64,000 nt of DNA from Prosapia bicincta (lineage: Eukaryota > Arthropoda > Insecta > Hemiptera > Cercopidae). The DNA lies in the NCBI GenBank assembly GCA_036971475.1, contig JBAIZL010000376.1, positions 7,749,501 through 7,813,500 on the forward strand, given 5' to 3'. Both the position numbers and the translations under genes were made by a program. Under the pieces are notes generated by a model. The model was not told the DNA's origin. It searched no databases and was given only the letters and a program-made list of their open reading frames with translations. Of the stretch, positions 36,613-48,999 are shown in pieces (within the stretch, counting starts at the first letter, position 1; the number at the start of each line of letters is the position of its first letter).

Positions 36613-36989
36613 TAATTCGGCTTTTTTATGATATTCTGAACCAGATCCCGTACCCGTTAAATTTAGCTATTCCATATATCATGTTTAGTTCTTTAAAATA
36701 GCTTTCTCTTGATAATGGGAAATGAACTAAACGGTGTGCCAAACTACGAAATGCCGCCAGTTTGGCGATTATACTAATACAATAGTTACCTCATTTCTAT
36801 TTATTGGTACCACAATGCAGACTGAAAATACAAATAGCTAACGTATAAAACGTATTTCTAAAATGAGCTATACAAATCACCTTCACTTTGCAAGAGATGA
36901 CAATTATAACCAATTGAATAAATATTTTTTAAAAATTGTAATACGAATTCTGACATGTTGGTTTTGGAACCAAAAAAGTCTAACTATAA

Positions 36990-37890
36990 TATAAAAGCAT
37001 TATAGTAAAAATGAAAAACACAAATAACATTCTTTCATTATCTTCATATACAAAATTGTTATCATTATTCACCAGTGTCACGACTAGCGAAGCTTACAAC
37101 ACTTTCTTGAAAGTTGACTGGACCGAACAACAAATGCATCCTAGCTATTAGCAGCGAAGATAAGAAGGCGTAGATTGCCAGAGACTCGATTGCTCAAGCT
37201 ACACAGGAGGTGTTAGACAAGCTACCGTTAGTTACAGGTAAGCGATATAGAGCGCGTTAAAAAAAAGACTGAAGGTAGGAATAGAGTCCATCGTGCAGAA
37301 TTGCGTCTTCCCTATCCGGTGAATCCCAAGGTGAAGAAGATGAATAATTACTGCGGTAAATAGCTTTGTGTTATGTAGCGAAACCAATGAATTTTCGAGT
37401 AAACTACAAAAATGTTCGAGAAAAGAGATTGTTTGTTTAGTAGCGGCATAATGTTAGCTACAGCAATAGCAGCAAACGCAATAGCATTTTATGCTATCTC
37501 TCGTTTAAAAAATAACTAAAGAATTACCGAAGGGAATTCTTTTTTCGAAATCGATTTATGAGAAAACGAAATTTATATCCAAAATCTAATAGCTTTTAAT
37601 GCAGTGCAAGCATAGTTGACCATGCAGGGATAGTCTGGGCCATATCTAGAACTACAAGTCTCGTACGAACGAGGTAAAGTCCGTAGTTGGTGTAATCACA
37701 GCAATTCACAATAACTGTCTAACTTGTTTAATGTTATTAGTTATGATAAGGGGAAAATAAGAAACATATTCAGAATCATCTTCCATTGAACTCAACTCAT
37801 TACATTAATCTAAAATTGTCGTTTTCTTAGCAACGTTTCAACAATTGGTATAATATTGTTTCATGAATGTAAAAAAAAATTAATAAGGTA
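36990..37890 (+). repeat. dispersed repeat family A, copy 3
   Basis: It shares 'tattcaccagtgtcacgact' with copy 5, 'agactcgattgctcaag' and 'gtgttagacaagctacc' with copy 1, and 'tcgtacgaacgaggtaaagt' and 'ttagcaacgtttcaac' with copies 2 and 5. It is internally shortened relative to copy 5. Confidence 0.8.
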
Positions 37891-38331
37891 AATAATAAAT
37901 ACAATCGTAATTTTAAATGATTTAATTATTTCTCAGCCCTAGATAAAACATTTTACGGGAATATTCTTTATTCTATTTTTGCTGTATGTAAAATTCAGGT
38001 GTTGTTATATTGATTATTTCAGTTTCATTCACCTGACATTTTTTCTCGTGATTTTAACTTTTTTTAAAGTGTAACTTTTTTCTCGTGTAACGTTTTAAAA
38101 TGAAGGTTTAAACTTCTTCCCCTAAATTTTCATGTCAAAACCGACAAATTCACATATACACATTAACTAACACACTAACTTACACTCACATACACACGCG
38201 CAAACTCTACTAAATAACCCTAAGGTTTACAGTATTTTTTTGAATTTTGTAATTGAATCAAATGAGGTCAATAGCAGCTACGGTAATTTATAACACACAC
38301 CCACAATATATTTACACATACAAACACACAT

Positions 38332-38332
<1 letters not shown>

Positions 38333-38384
<52 letters not shown>

Positions 38385-38443
38385 CACACACACACACACA
38401 TACACATAGACACACACACACACACCACACACTCACACACACC
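38333..38443. repeat. (AC)n microsatellite, imperfect
   Basis: CA-rich tract with 'cacacataga' interruptions. Confidence 0.95.
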
Positions 38444-38449
38444 CCTGTC

Positions 38450-39690
38450 CAATATTTGCTAAAATCGGCCAAAGAACCAGTCACTGGACTTTAATTAAAA
38501 TACCTAACTCTCTTAGATTCATCCTTTGTGGTATATGTTCCCGGGAAATGAGTTTGTTTGAATGCATCTAAAACTTCATAACCATTTGATGTAGGATTGT
38601 GTAAGAAATTGATTTGATTAAATGTAATCACGGTTTTGTTTGTAAGTTAGTAAAAAACTTTGTTTTTATTTTGTTTCAATTTAATTTTTATTATAACATA
38701 GTTTGTAATAATCTTATATTTTAACCTCTTCTTAATTTTTTGACATAAATTTACTTTACCTTTCTCTATAAGATTTTAATTTATTTTCAACACCTTGATT
38801 TCAATTTATTGATCTAATCGATCCTTTCATTTGAAAACTCTTAATATTTGACTTTGGTACCATAAACCAAATAAAGAAGAGACACATAAAAACAAAATTC
38901 TTTTCAACAAACTTTTTTTAAGATTTTATATTTTTCCTAAAATTATACAAAAACTAAGTTTAAAACAACATGGGAATAACTAAAATTCATTAAAATTTAC
39001 TCATCGAACATAAGTGATCACTTAAACATGAAATTAATTTAACCGTTTTTATAACCTAAAGTTAATGCATAGGACCCACATATCTGTTTTCCATAATCTT
39101 ACTTTTTATTTATAAAGCGTTCTGCCAAAACTCAACATAATTTAATTTCAAGTTTATACAAGGAAAATGTTAGTGTCATTTTTGCAACGCATTTTCTCAT
39201 GTTTAAAAACTTGCATAAAGCTTTTAAATAAATTTTGAAACAACATATTTTCTTTCATTTACTATTTTCTACCGGCGAATATCTATTCTAAACAGCGTTA
39301 AGTTAAAAGCGCTCATGTCTGATTGCTTCTCTAAAGTGATATTTAAATTAAATTTATTTAACAAAATTTTAAAATTGTCTGTCCTACTATATAGCTACTC
39401 ACATTTATTTATATTTAAAATTTAAATATGAATTATTTATTTTGTTTTAAAATTTGCCTTTACATTGTTTTAAAAATATAAAAATTATTTCAAACTATTT
39501 TTATTAGTATCTGTTAATTTTGCTAAGTAGAATCCGACATTTCCAGATAGGTAGCTACCGCAAATTATCACTAACCCATTCACATTCTTCCCTAACAAAG
39601 CCACTACTCAAAACGCATTTACATCTGATGTAAATTTATTTAAATTTAAATTCTAACACTTCTTCGTCCTCCAAAAAGTTCAACGTAAAA
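38450..39690. other. AT-rich stretch without a recognised gene
   Basis: This is downstream of the poly(A) signal of the exon at 39765-39872. Nothing is recognisable. Confidence 0.4.
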
Positions 39691-39696
39691 TTTTAA

Positions 39697-39702
39697 TTTA
39701 TT
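39697..39702 (-). terminator. poly(A) signal AATAAA after the 39765-39872 exon
   Basis: AATAAA on the minus strand, about 65 bp after the stop codon at 39765. Confidence 0.5.
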
Positions 39703-39764
39703 TGAAAGAGAGAGAAGCTAAACTCTAACTTTTTTGGAGTTATTGTTTCTCTTGGTCCCATCCC

Positions 39765-39872
39765 TCACCAGCCCATATTGACTGTGTACCGTCTATCCCT
39801 CCCTTGCTGGCCGTCTTGGTTGTTGGACTCATCCAAAGTTGGCGTAACCCCTGCACCTTTGGTGTCTTCTCC
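39765..39872 (-). CDS. candidate terminal coding exon of an unidentified host gene
   Basis: On the minus strand a pyrimidine-rich run ends in 'gttttgtttcag' (acceptor, AG at 39873-39874). It is followed by 35 open codons and a TGA: 'GEDTKGAGVTPTLDESNNQD' then 'GQQGRDRRYTVNMGW'. The exon is clearly GC-richer than its surroundings, is hydrophilic, and is followed by AATAAA 65 bp later. These are the four parts expected of a last exon. The earlier exons would lie at higher coordinates and I could not find them with confidence. I do not recognise the protein. Confidence 0.5.
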   Translation of the reverse strand, partial: GEDTKGAGVTPTLDESNNQDGQQGRDRRYTVNMGW

Positions 39873-40194
39873 CTGAAACAAAACGTTACGCATTATCGCG
39901 CGAAATTAGACGTCTTTATTTTTGTTCTTATTTTAAAATTTTAGATATAGTTCCTTAAACGTGGTTTAACATTGTTACTATTTTTAAAACTAATTTCTCT
40001 CTAGGTTTTAATCTATTTCTTGTTTAAAATACTGTTTACTGTACTCTGTTCAATTTAAATTTGTATAATTGAATTTCGGTAAGCTTAACTATAAACTGTT
40101 AAAACACTTTTATTTGAGTCACTGTTCATTTACTACTTTCGCAGTGACGCAAAGTTTATTTTAAATACTCCTCTCCAACAACCAATCTCGACGA

Positions 40195-40560
40195 AGCCAT
40201 GACAAAGATTTTATTTCGATGAAAACCACTTTTGGAGAGGTTCCTCCCCAAAATTGTTACAAAAAAACACGAGACTACATATCTGCGAATGTACTACCGC
40301 TCTTAATCCTGCATTGTCAATAACGTTTCGTTTTAAAACTATTTTTCTGCTAAGAAAACTGGGCGCATCCAACGCATTTTTTCAGCTTGCCGTCTTAAAT
40401 CCACGCTAAAGATTTGTGAGCATACCCAGGCATATTCCACTCCGCCAGGCTTCTATCAACCAATCGCCAGTCTCCAAAATGTCATCTTCAAAACGCTGAG
40501 CATTGCGTCACTTCCTGTTTGCAATTTCCACACATATTCACTTTAGATTGATTATGTACA
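40195..40560 (-). promoter_or_regulatory. GC-richer block with ETS, CRE-like and CCAAT motifs
   Basis: On the minus strand 'acaggaagtgacgcaatg' (about 40507-40524) combines an ETS site with a CRE-like TGACGCAA. A CCAAT box ('cgattggttg') lies about 50 bp further on. This is a promoter-like layout pointing at the exon 39765-39872. No long coding frame or clear first exon could be joined to it, so the link is inference. Confidence 0.35.
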
Positions 40561-40615
40561 CATGATTTAATTTAAAATATAATTTGCCGCGGTAAAATGT
40601 AACAGTTTAACCCGT

Positions 40616-41106
<491 letters not shown>

Positions 41107-44100
41107 ACGCGCTCGCGCGTGCAATACTCTTTATATTCAGAGTAAATTTTCTGCTTCGATAAAGTATGTTGCATTTTGTAACAAACGTTATCTGCATGAA
41201 GACATTAGTAATAAAATAAACTTTAGTGACAGCTGAAAATAAGATAATTATAGATATTTAAACTGCTTTTTTGTTTTTAGAACATCATCACCTATCGATG
41301 ACATCAGAGTCGTTCAAAACTCGTAAGATTGATTGCGCAAACGTTGCACTTTTTAAATATGGTTTAGTTCATATGACAAACAATGACTTTTGCAACAGCA
41401 AAATATTAAAAAAACATCTCCAAATCACTAAGAATATAATTAGTTTTCATGGTCATTGAGTTATAAATTTCTAAAAGGCATAAACTGTCACCGTTAATAT
41501 GGAACCACAAACAGCTCGGAGACGTGGCTCAGTTTACGACTTAGCTTTACAAATCTTATGAGTTTTTCTGGAACGGAACAAGACAAACTTGAAAGTTTAA
41601 TTCGTATATATCAAATCATACTCAATTATTTTTTTTTAATTTGACGATAATAATTAGTTTAATAATAATTCGTATAATATAATTAATTTAGTTCTTCTTT
41701 AATTTTAACGGTTATTTTTTTTCTATAATCATTTTTATACAGACCAAAGAAGTATTTTATGTCAATATTGTAAATTAATTAGAAATATAGGTGTTGTTTT
41801 ACTTAAATTTGTTATTATAATCTTCAAGTAACGAAAATTGTTTAATATTTTGTATAAGGCATTGCTGCGGTTTATAAGTATTTGTATTTTATATCTGGTG
41901 TATTATTATTGATCTGAATTATAAGAAGCATTTGATAGTTAATCATGTTAGATGTATGTTCAAGAATAAGTTAACCTCAACTTATCGTCAGTGTTCACGG
42001 TAAGAGTAACAACTAATATAAATATTTTCTCCATGTCTTGTCTTAATTCTATTGGCATTTTCTGTATTATTTCAAATAACAATGATCTCCAATAACTAAC
42101 TTAGTAAAAACATTATTCACAATCAATTCCTGTAAATCATTTTCTAAAAACCTTTTTTCAATGTGGTTCCAAATATATATTTGTTATGAAATAAATTTAG
42201 AGTTAGTGATGAAGCAAGGTTTTATTGATATCATTAAAACATTCAACGCCAATGAATACGTCCAAACATACTCTTCTAATAAAACATTTAGGTGACGTAA
42301 TTAGGTTACGCAATAAATATTTGTTGTGCTCTTTTTATTAGCCTATTTGCCTATTACTTATGTCAGATTTGTAAAACAATCCAACTTTGTACAATTATAA
42401 TTAAAAATAAATTTTATATGATATAATATTTTCTGTATGAATAAGTTAAATAATTTTTATTTTATACAACTAAAATTATTTTAAATAAAAATAAAAAGGG
42501 ATAGATAAGACAATAACTAATATGATATGTATTAGTAATTAGCTACTATATTTACTAAGAAAAGGTACTAATTATCAATAGCAAATTAAATTCTGAAGTT
42601 AAATTTTTTCTAAACATTTTATGCTTATGCCTAATCGAATAGTATATGCCCTAATATAGAATAAGTTAGCATGGAAGCACTGATAAAGGAGGAATTATTA
42701 AGTAGTAAAATGCCATAAAGTAATTGAAAAGCGTTATTGTAATTGCTAAAGCATATTTAAGTAGTATTAAGGGGTGGCATGGTTTTCTATTTACATGTTT
42801 CGACCAAATCTCAAAAAGTTGTGGTTTTAAAATTTACCGTTCTCTTTTATCCGTCTTAACATTTAAATTGTCAACTGTTCTTAGCTTTAACAATACGGAG
42901 TGTCTAATCTCACACACCAGTTAATTTAATTACGTTATACATGACTTTTTTTAATTAAAAGCTATACGTGAAGCCATAAAGTTTTTACTAATTAAAGTTT
43001 ACAACCTAAGTAACCTCTACTTTACAAAAACCACTACAAACGTCTCGTATTTCTCGTTTTACGAGGCTTAATGTTACAGTAGTAACACTAGATCAAAAGT
43101 AAACATAGCTACAATGAACCTTCTTATAGTTATAAAACATTACAAAAACCGCTAAAAGGAACAACGTAAATAAAATTAAATGTTTAATAAATAGCACTTA
43201 CACCCTATTACATATAGTTAATCGTAACAAAAACATAAATATCCGTAGCCACTTCTAGTTATACTGACTTAAAAATCATACATTAAATGCATTTATAGTT
43301 ATAAAATATCCAAATAAGTTAAGGGTCTAAACTTAAAGGGCTAAACGGGGTTGAGCATATACTGAAAGTCTGATGCAATTTTATTTCGGATCATTGTTCT
43401 GGGTACTTGGGTGATTGTGAAAACGTATGTTGTCGCTCCCTCCCACCTTGCTTGGTCAACACACTTGTGGTAGAGGGGAGAAAATCACTGGGAACGCAAC
43501 TTTCTGTTACATTTTTATCTTTTGAACTATAGAAAAAAAACACCCAAAAAACTGTTCTTTAACTCACAATGATAAAGGGGTTAATTAATGCTTCTTACGT
43601 AAACTTGGCTGTATAAAATGTTTAAAAAATGTTTTAAAAATGGTTCATTTATACTTTAGTTTATTAAGAATATCCTTATCATTATGTTATTTAAAACCTG
43701 TCTATTAACCTTTATTGAAATTTAAGAATAAACGTTAGTTATGAGTTTAAGATTGTGTATATCAAATTCACTGTTACTCAACTACTATGAGCAATTTTCT
43801 GGCTTTGGTAGGTCAATCAATCCAAAGCTCCTTGGTACTAGTAAATTGTCCGTTGGTGCCGATCAAACGTAACCAAATTACTTCCATCACTCCCACCTCT
43901 GACATCACCTAGAGCTACTCCATAAGTAATCCGTGTCCACGAAAATAATAAAGAACATTTTAGGATGCATCACCGTCTAAAATAATTGGTTCAAAATAAA
44001 TGTATATATAAATACATGTTGAATGGATATGAAAGTAGTTTAGTAAACACATAATTTAAAATGATAATTTTATTCACGGTTTCTACTCAATAATGGTCTT

Positions 44101-46469
44101 TTGTGTGCATCCACTACCTTTATACACGCAACGGATGAAAATGAAGGCCATATATATTGCATGGCAATTACGGTATGAAGGATAAGACTATTGTTAGCGA
44201 AGGTTTATATGACACCACTGGATGTGCACCCTTTGCACACGCGAAAAGAGAAGAAGTTTTCTCCAAGTAAAAACAAGGAGAGAGTTTAATATGAGTTCCT
44301 TTTATTAAAAGTATTACAAACTGCTTTCTCACATGTATGCCTACTTTAAATTGTATATGCAAAATTATTTAAATGTGTTATTAATTTAAAATCTTATATA
44401 TAAATTAGATGGAGTCGTTATTAGTTTTAATTTTTAAAAATGTATAACAAATTTAACTTTTACTATAAAATAAATAAATTATAATAATAATATTAACAAA
44501 ATAAATAAGTAATAAATAGAATTTACTATTCCCAATATCCACACAAACTTTGAATCTCATTTATGCATCCCATATTTATATTCACAATAAAGGCGATGTA
44601 AATAAGATTTGACAATATAGTTTGCTTACTAGGAATATTTTACCATTTATTTCTGTGTAGTTGGCCACTTTAAACATACCTTTAGCTCTTCGTGTCAGTG
44701 ATGTTTGAATCTATGTACTGACTCTCTGATCACGGAAGTCACTCGTAAGCTTTACAGTGGTTGCAGTTGTAAATAACCTTTAGACTTAAGGAATAAATAA
44801 AGGAAAGTGAAAGGTTGTATTTTTTGAACGATATAATAAAATTATAAACTCTTTAATATTGATAGGTTCACATTATAAACCCTCATTGTTTGAACTCAAT
44901 GGAAATTTAAAGGTAAGCGTGAAACATTTTTCTAGATAATTTTTGTTTTTTCTTTGAGCACACACTAATAATGATGTTCATACTAACATTTCATTATTTA
45001 AGGCTAAAATAATTCCTAAAACAAATAGGTTTAGCAAATTAAAAAGGAAAACAATCCGTGTTACCTTCAGTTGTATTGTTATATGTTGTGACAAATTATT
45101 AAAAACCGAAGTGTTGACAACATTTAAATATAATAAAAACTAACGAAAATAGATTTTTTAATAATTTATACAAAATGTTCATAGGCAGTATTAAACTTAA
45201 ACCAAGATTATTAGGAACTTGGCTAAATGAATAAAAACCGAAAAGCTGAGTAGATTTTAAATTATAGACACAGTTGTTTACTCAATTACTTATTTATGCA
45301 ATAGATTTGAAATATTATTCCAGGATTAAGTATCAGGGATAAACTTTACAATTCATTTCTCGTCTATTCTTCCCTTTAAGAATTCCAAACAAACATTCTG
45401 CTAATTACGGAATCAGAATTGAGGTTATCAGGATTTAACCTAACTATCTAAATATTTACCTGTGTAACCCCAATTCTATAGTTATTCGATTTTTCACTGA
45501 GTATATATAACTCAAAGCCGTTTGTTGAGCATTTTTATTTTTACATTTGCTCTACATGTTTTTCTCTACATATTGATTTACACATTTAAAAAAAATATTG
45601 TTTATGGGCTACTTCACTTTACTTCTAGTAATAGTAAAGTGTGGCAAATAATACCCTGTGTCGATTCAAGGTAATACCCTTATTTGAGCATTGCATAAGT
45701 TATTTAATCGCGTATATATTGAGAATTCCAGAAATAAGAAAAAGATATATTAAATAATTAAAAATATATGTATACAAATTGTATACCATCGAAGCAGTTT
45801 GGTTTCAAACGCTTTGACAAAGTTTAGTTATTTTAGAGCACACAGTTTAATCATTTATTTATAGGTAAAACAATTTGATTTTAAAAGTTTGTTAATTAAA
45901 ATAATTTTCAAACTTACTGAACTCTACGTTCCAGTGATACCAAACCCTTGAATCAGACTATTCCACCTTGTGGTTGAATACCATTGTGTAAGACGTAACG
46001 CCTGCTAGTTATTTGCCCAAACACATTTGTGGTTACAGACTGAACTTCCAAAGTTACAAAATCGCCAGCTGGATTTACACAGGAACTGGTGTCTTACGTT
46101 CTGTCTTTACATCGTGTAGGCCTATACTAATTACAGTTTCCTGATTTGTATTTAATGTGCTACAGCTGGCGATACTGTACAGTTTTTTAAGTACCATACC
46201 AAAACCTGTTTACAATACGATTAACCGCAATAATTAATTCGATTGTAATAACTTTACAATAATATTTATTCATTTTATTGTGTATAGTACTCTGTAAGAC
46301 TTAAGAAAGTTCATGTTATTTGTATGGAATAATATATTGAAAAGCTTTTTTTGCAATGCGGTAATATTTATACTTTTATTAAAATATATTCTATAAAATA
46401 GGTCGTTAATATGTCTCTTAGTTTATATCTTTGTTTGGCAATGTAATACATTATTTGTTTATTTTGCAG
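41107..46469. other. AT-rich stretch without a supported gene
   Basis: GC-richer islands at about 43370-43500 and 43800-43940 contain no convincing exon. All frames are under 70 codons. Confidence 0.4.
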
Positions 46470-46578
46470 TTGGATCAGCTGATATAGTTTTAGAGCAAAT
46501 ATATGTGTACATAAGAAGTTACACTAAAGATTTGAACGCCAAGAGGCGTGAACGTACAAAGTACGGCACAGTACAAAG
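46470..46578 (+). CDS. candidate internal coding exon of an unidentified gene
   Basis: The acceptor 'tttgtttattttgcag' ends at 46469. A donor 'aag|gtagtt' follows 46578. In one phase (two bases, then 35 codons, then two bases) the 109-bp exon is fully open: 'GSADIVLEQIYVYIRSYTKD' then 'LNAKRRERTKYGTVQ'. The other two frames are closed at once. The composition is that of a soluble protein with a basic patch. I do not recognise the family, and no neighbouring exon was identified. Confidence 0.4.
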
Positions 46579-46579
46579 G

Positions 46580-48330
46580 TAGTTGCAAACATAAAATAAT
46601 AAATCTAAGGTTTTTGACTTGTTAGGCGATATAATTATTATTTTGTCTTCTTTTTTGTTGTTAAAAGAAACAAGACGCTAGAGGGTTGGTGTAATACCGC
46701 TCGATAAGTTACGGTAATGAAAAGAAGTTAACCATCAAGTAACTGTAACAAATTCAGAACAAAAGGACATAGCTGAGCTTGTAATGGTTCTGCTTGAAAT
46801 GATGTGTTTGTGATTAGTTAAGAATTCCCGATGGAGGAATAGGATGCTAATACTAGAAGAATGTAAAAACTCGCGTACGAGTACTTGATTCCAAAAAACG
46901 ACGGTCATTAGTCGTGTTAGTACAAAGAGGACTTGATTCCGGAAAATGACGTAGAGAGACGTGTAAGTAAAATGGAAGTGAGATTTGGACTCATTGGGTG
47001 TAAGCAAAGTGTAGTGAAGAGAAACGAGTCAAGGCACTAGCAAACAATCATCTTCGAGGTGCAGAGAGCGAGATGTCAAGACCAAGGATAACCATTACCC
47101 TAAACGTAGAGAATGAAGTCCCAGGAAAACATTGCACATTCAGTGAGCCAGATAAATAGCAATAAAATACTTTTATTTTATGGCAATAAGTAATAACATT
47201 TCAGTCAACCTTCAAAACTTGTTTTCAACATTTTAAATATTCTGCGTAATATTATTTTTATCAATAACTCATTGCTTAATTTTCATGTATGTATCATCCC
47301 GATTACAGTCACCTCATCAACGCCCCAGAGTATGAATAGCTAAATTACATTATCTGTTAAGAATTCAACAAAGCTACTATTTTAGCTAGGTAACTATTGT
47401 GTAAGAGATGTTCTTAGTGTATTCATTTTGTATTTGTTGTTGTTAAAGATTTTTAAAGAGCAAATTAAAATAGAGTTTTTCACCAAACTGTGTATTATTA
47501 TATATTACCTAGCTAGAAGCTTATACAAATGTGACTATATAAGTTGTGACTATGAAAGGTGAATATAATTATTAAATTTGATGAATACAATAAATATTTA
47601 AATCTTGTTGTTTCTCTTAAGTATATCTATTTCGTGTGTTTATTCAAAATAAAGAGTTAAGTGAATCTAAGTAAACTTCGATATTACAAGTTAATAAATA
47701 AAATTACAGTAAACGAATAGTAAAATAAAATATATTATCATAATATATTAGTTGGTGATTACGATGAGACGTGTTTAAACGTGCTGCAGAAAAATATTAC
47801 AATAAACTTTCGTTCAATTTAGTAAATATTTTGTAATATTAAAATCTTTTCCAAATAGCATAAATAATTAATAAATGTCTAAATATAAGATTTATTAGAT
47901 AAAATTTGCATTGTAGTTTTGTAAACGGGTAGTATTTGGTTCACAAAATTAAAACCAATATTCATAAAAAGTTGGTAAAACAAAAGTATAATGTAAAATA
48001 AATCCTCAGGACCCTACTATTACTGCTTTACAATACTTAGCTACAACAAATTACTTACTCTCAAATATTATCAACAAATACTTCTTTAATTTAAATGACA
48101 AATATATTCCCATTCACTAGTTACAAAGTCCCACGTACTTAGCAGTAGGTTTGTTTCTGCCATAACGCAAGTAGTAATATTATAGAATGCTTTGATATCG
48201 TATCAAAATGGCAACTAGAATCTCATAATTAATAAGGATGGGCTGGTGGTTTTACTATTTTATTATACTGCAGTAGGATTTTACTGGAGATAGAAAGTTA
48301 CTAACAGAAAATTTAATATCTAGAATTAAA
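46580..48330. other. AT-rich stretch without a recognised gene
   Basis: At 46865-46950 there is a small direct duplication around 'gacttgattcc'. Nothing else was seen. Confidence 0.4.
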
Positions 48331-48334
48331 ATAA

Positions 48335-48600
48335 ACCCTACAAAGCAATATAATATTCTTTTATTCTCAATACTTACGAAAGTGATTTAGCATTAATCAC
48401 CAGTTATACGATTTTTCAAGCCTAAAACCCATTCCTGACTAAACCCCGACTGGATGATACGTACTAAGAGTAGATACCAAAACCTGAAGCAACACAGCAA
48501 ATATTAGACAAGCCACTGCTAGATACAGTTAAACCAACATAAAAGGTGGGTAAGAGAAGGGTGGAGAAACAGTGTTAATCATGCTATAAGGACCTACATA
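48335..48600 (+). repeat. dispersed repeat family A, copy 4 (5' portion)
   Basis: It shares 'caagcctaaaaccc', 'gatgatacgtactaagag' and 'attagacaagccactgctag' with copy 1. The alignment fades after about 48600. Confidence 0.7.
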
Positions 48601-48689
48601 AAGACCAATATGAGAACAAAGCCACGGGAAAAGAATTGGAATTATTGGTTCGAGGACGATTACTCGGGACCTTTCAAGAAAAGACGTAA

Positions 48690-48870
48690 TCTCCGAATTT
48701 CACCTTCCCACCAGACATGACTACCTGCAGGCACATCTACATCACTTTGACAATGTGGGTATGACATATGCCCAATTTTCAGCACAGAAAGAACGGATCA
48801 TATCTGCGACGTTGTCCAATGCCACTAATATTACCAATGAATCACAAGTCTGTAGATCGTCAGAGGGGTT
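48690..48870 (+). pseudogene. fragment of a LINE C-terminal region
   Basis: One frame reads 'VISEFHLPTRHDYLQAHL' then 'HHFDNVG'. It matches the conserved 'RLRTGHDYLxAHLHRxG' segment at the end of RNase H-bearing LINE polyproteins. Another frame just downstream gives 'ERTDHICDVVQC', which fits the zinc-binding 'TxxHxxxxC' part. It sits beside family A copy 4. Confidence 0.6.
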
Positions 48871-48999
48871 AACGCTGTAAGTTTCTCTGCTAAAACAGAA
48901 ATCCCATAGTATCTGCAATTATTTGCAGCTGATGGATTTCCGTTTGAGATTTCGAGTTTTATAAGGCTTGGAAGGGAAGTGTGAAGTAGCTAAGTCAAT

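Noticed and set aside
44168..44362. 64-codon minus-strand frame in a GC-richer island
   Set aside because: No domain, no splice or poly(A) support, and no recognisable relative.
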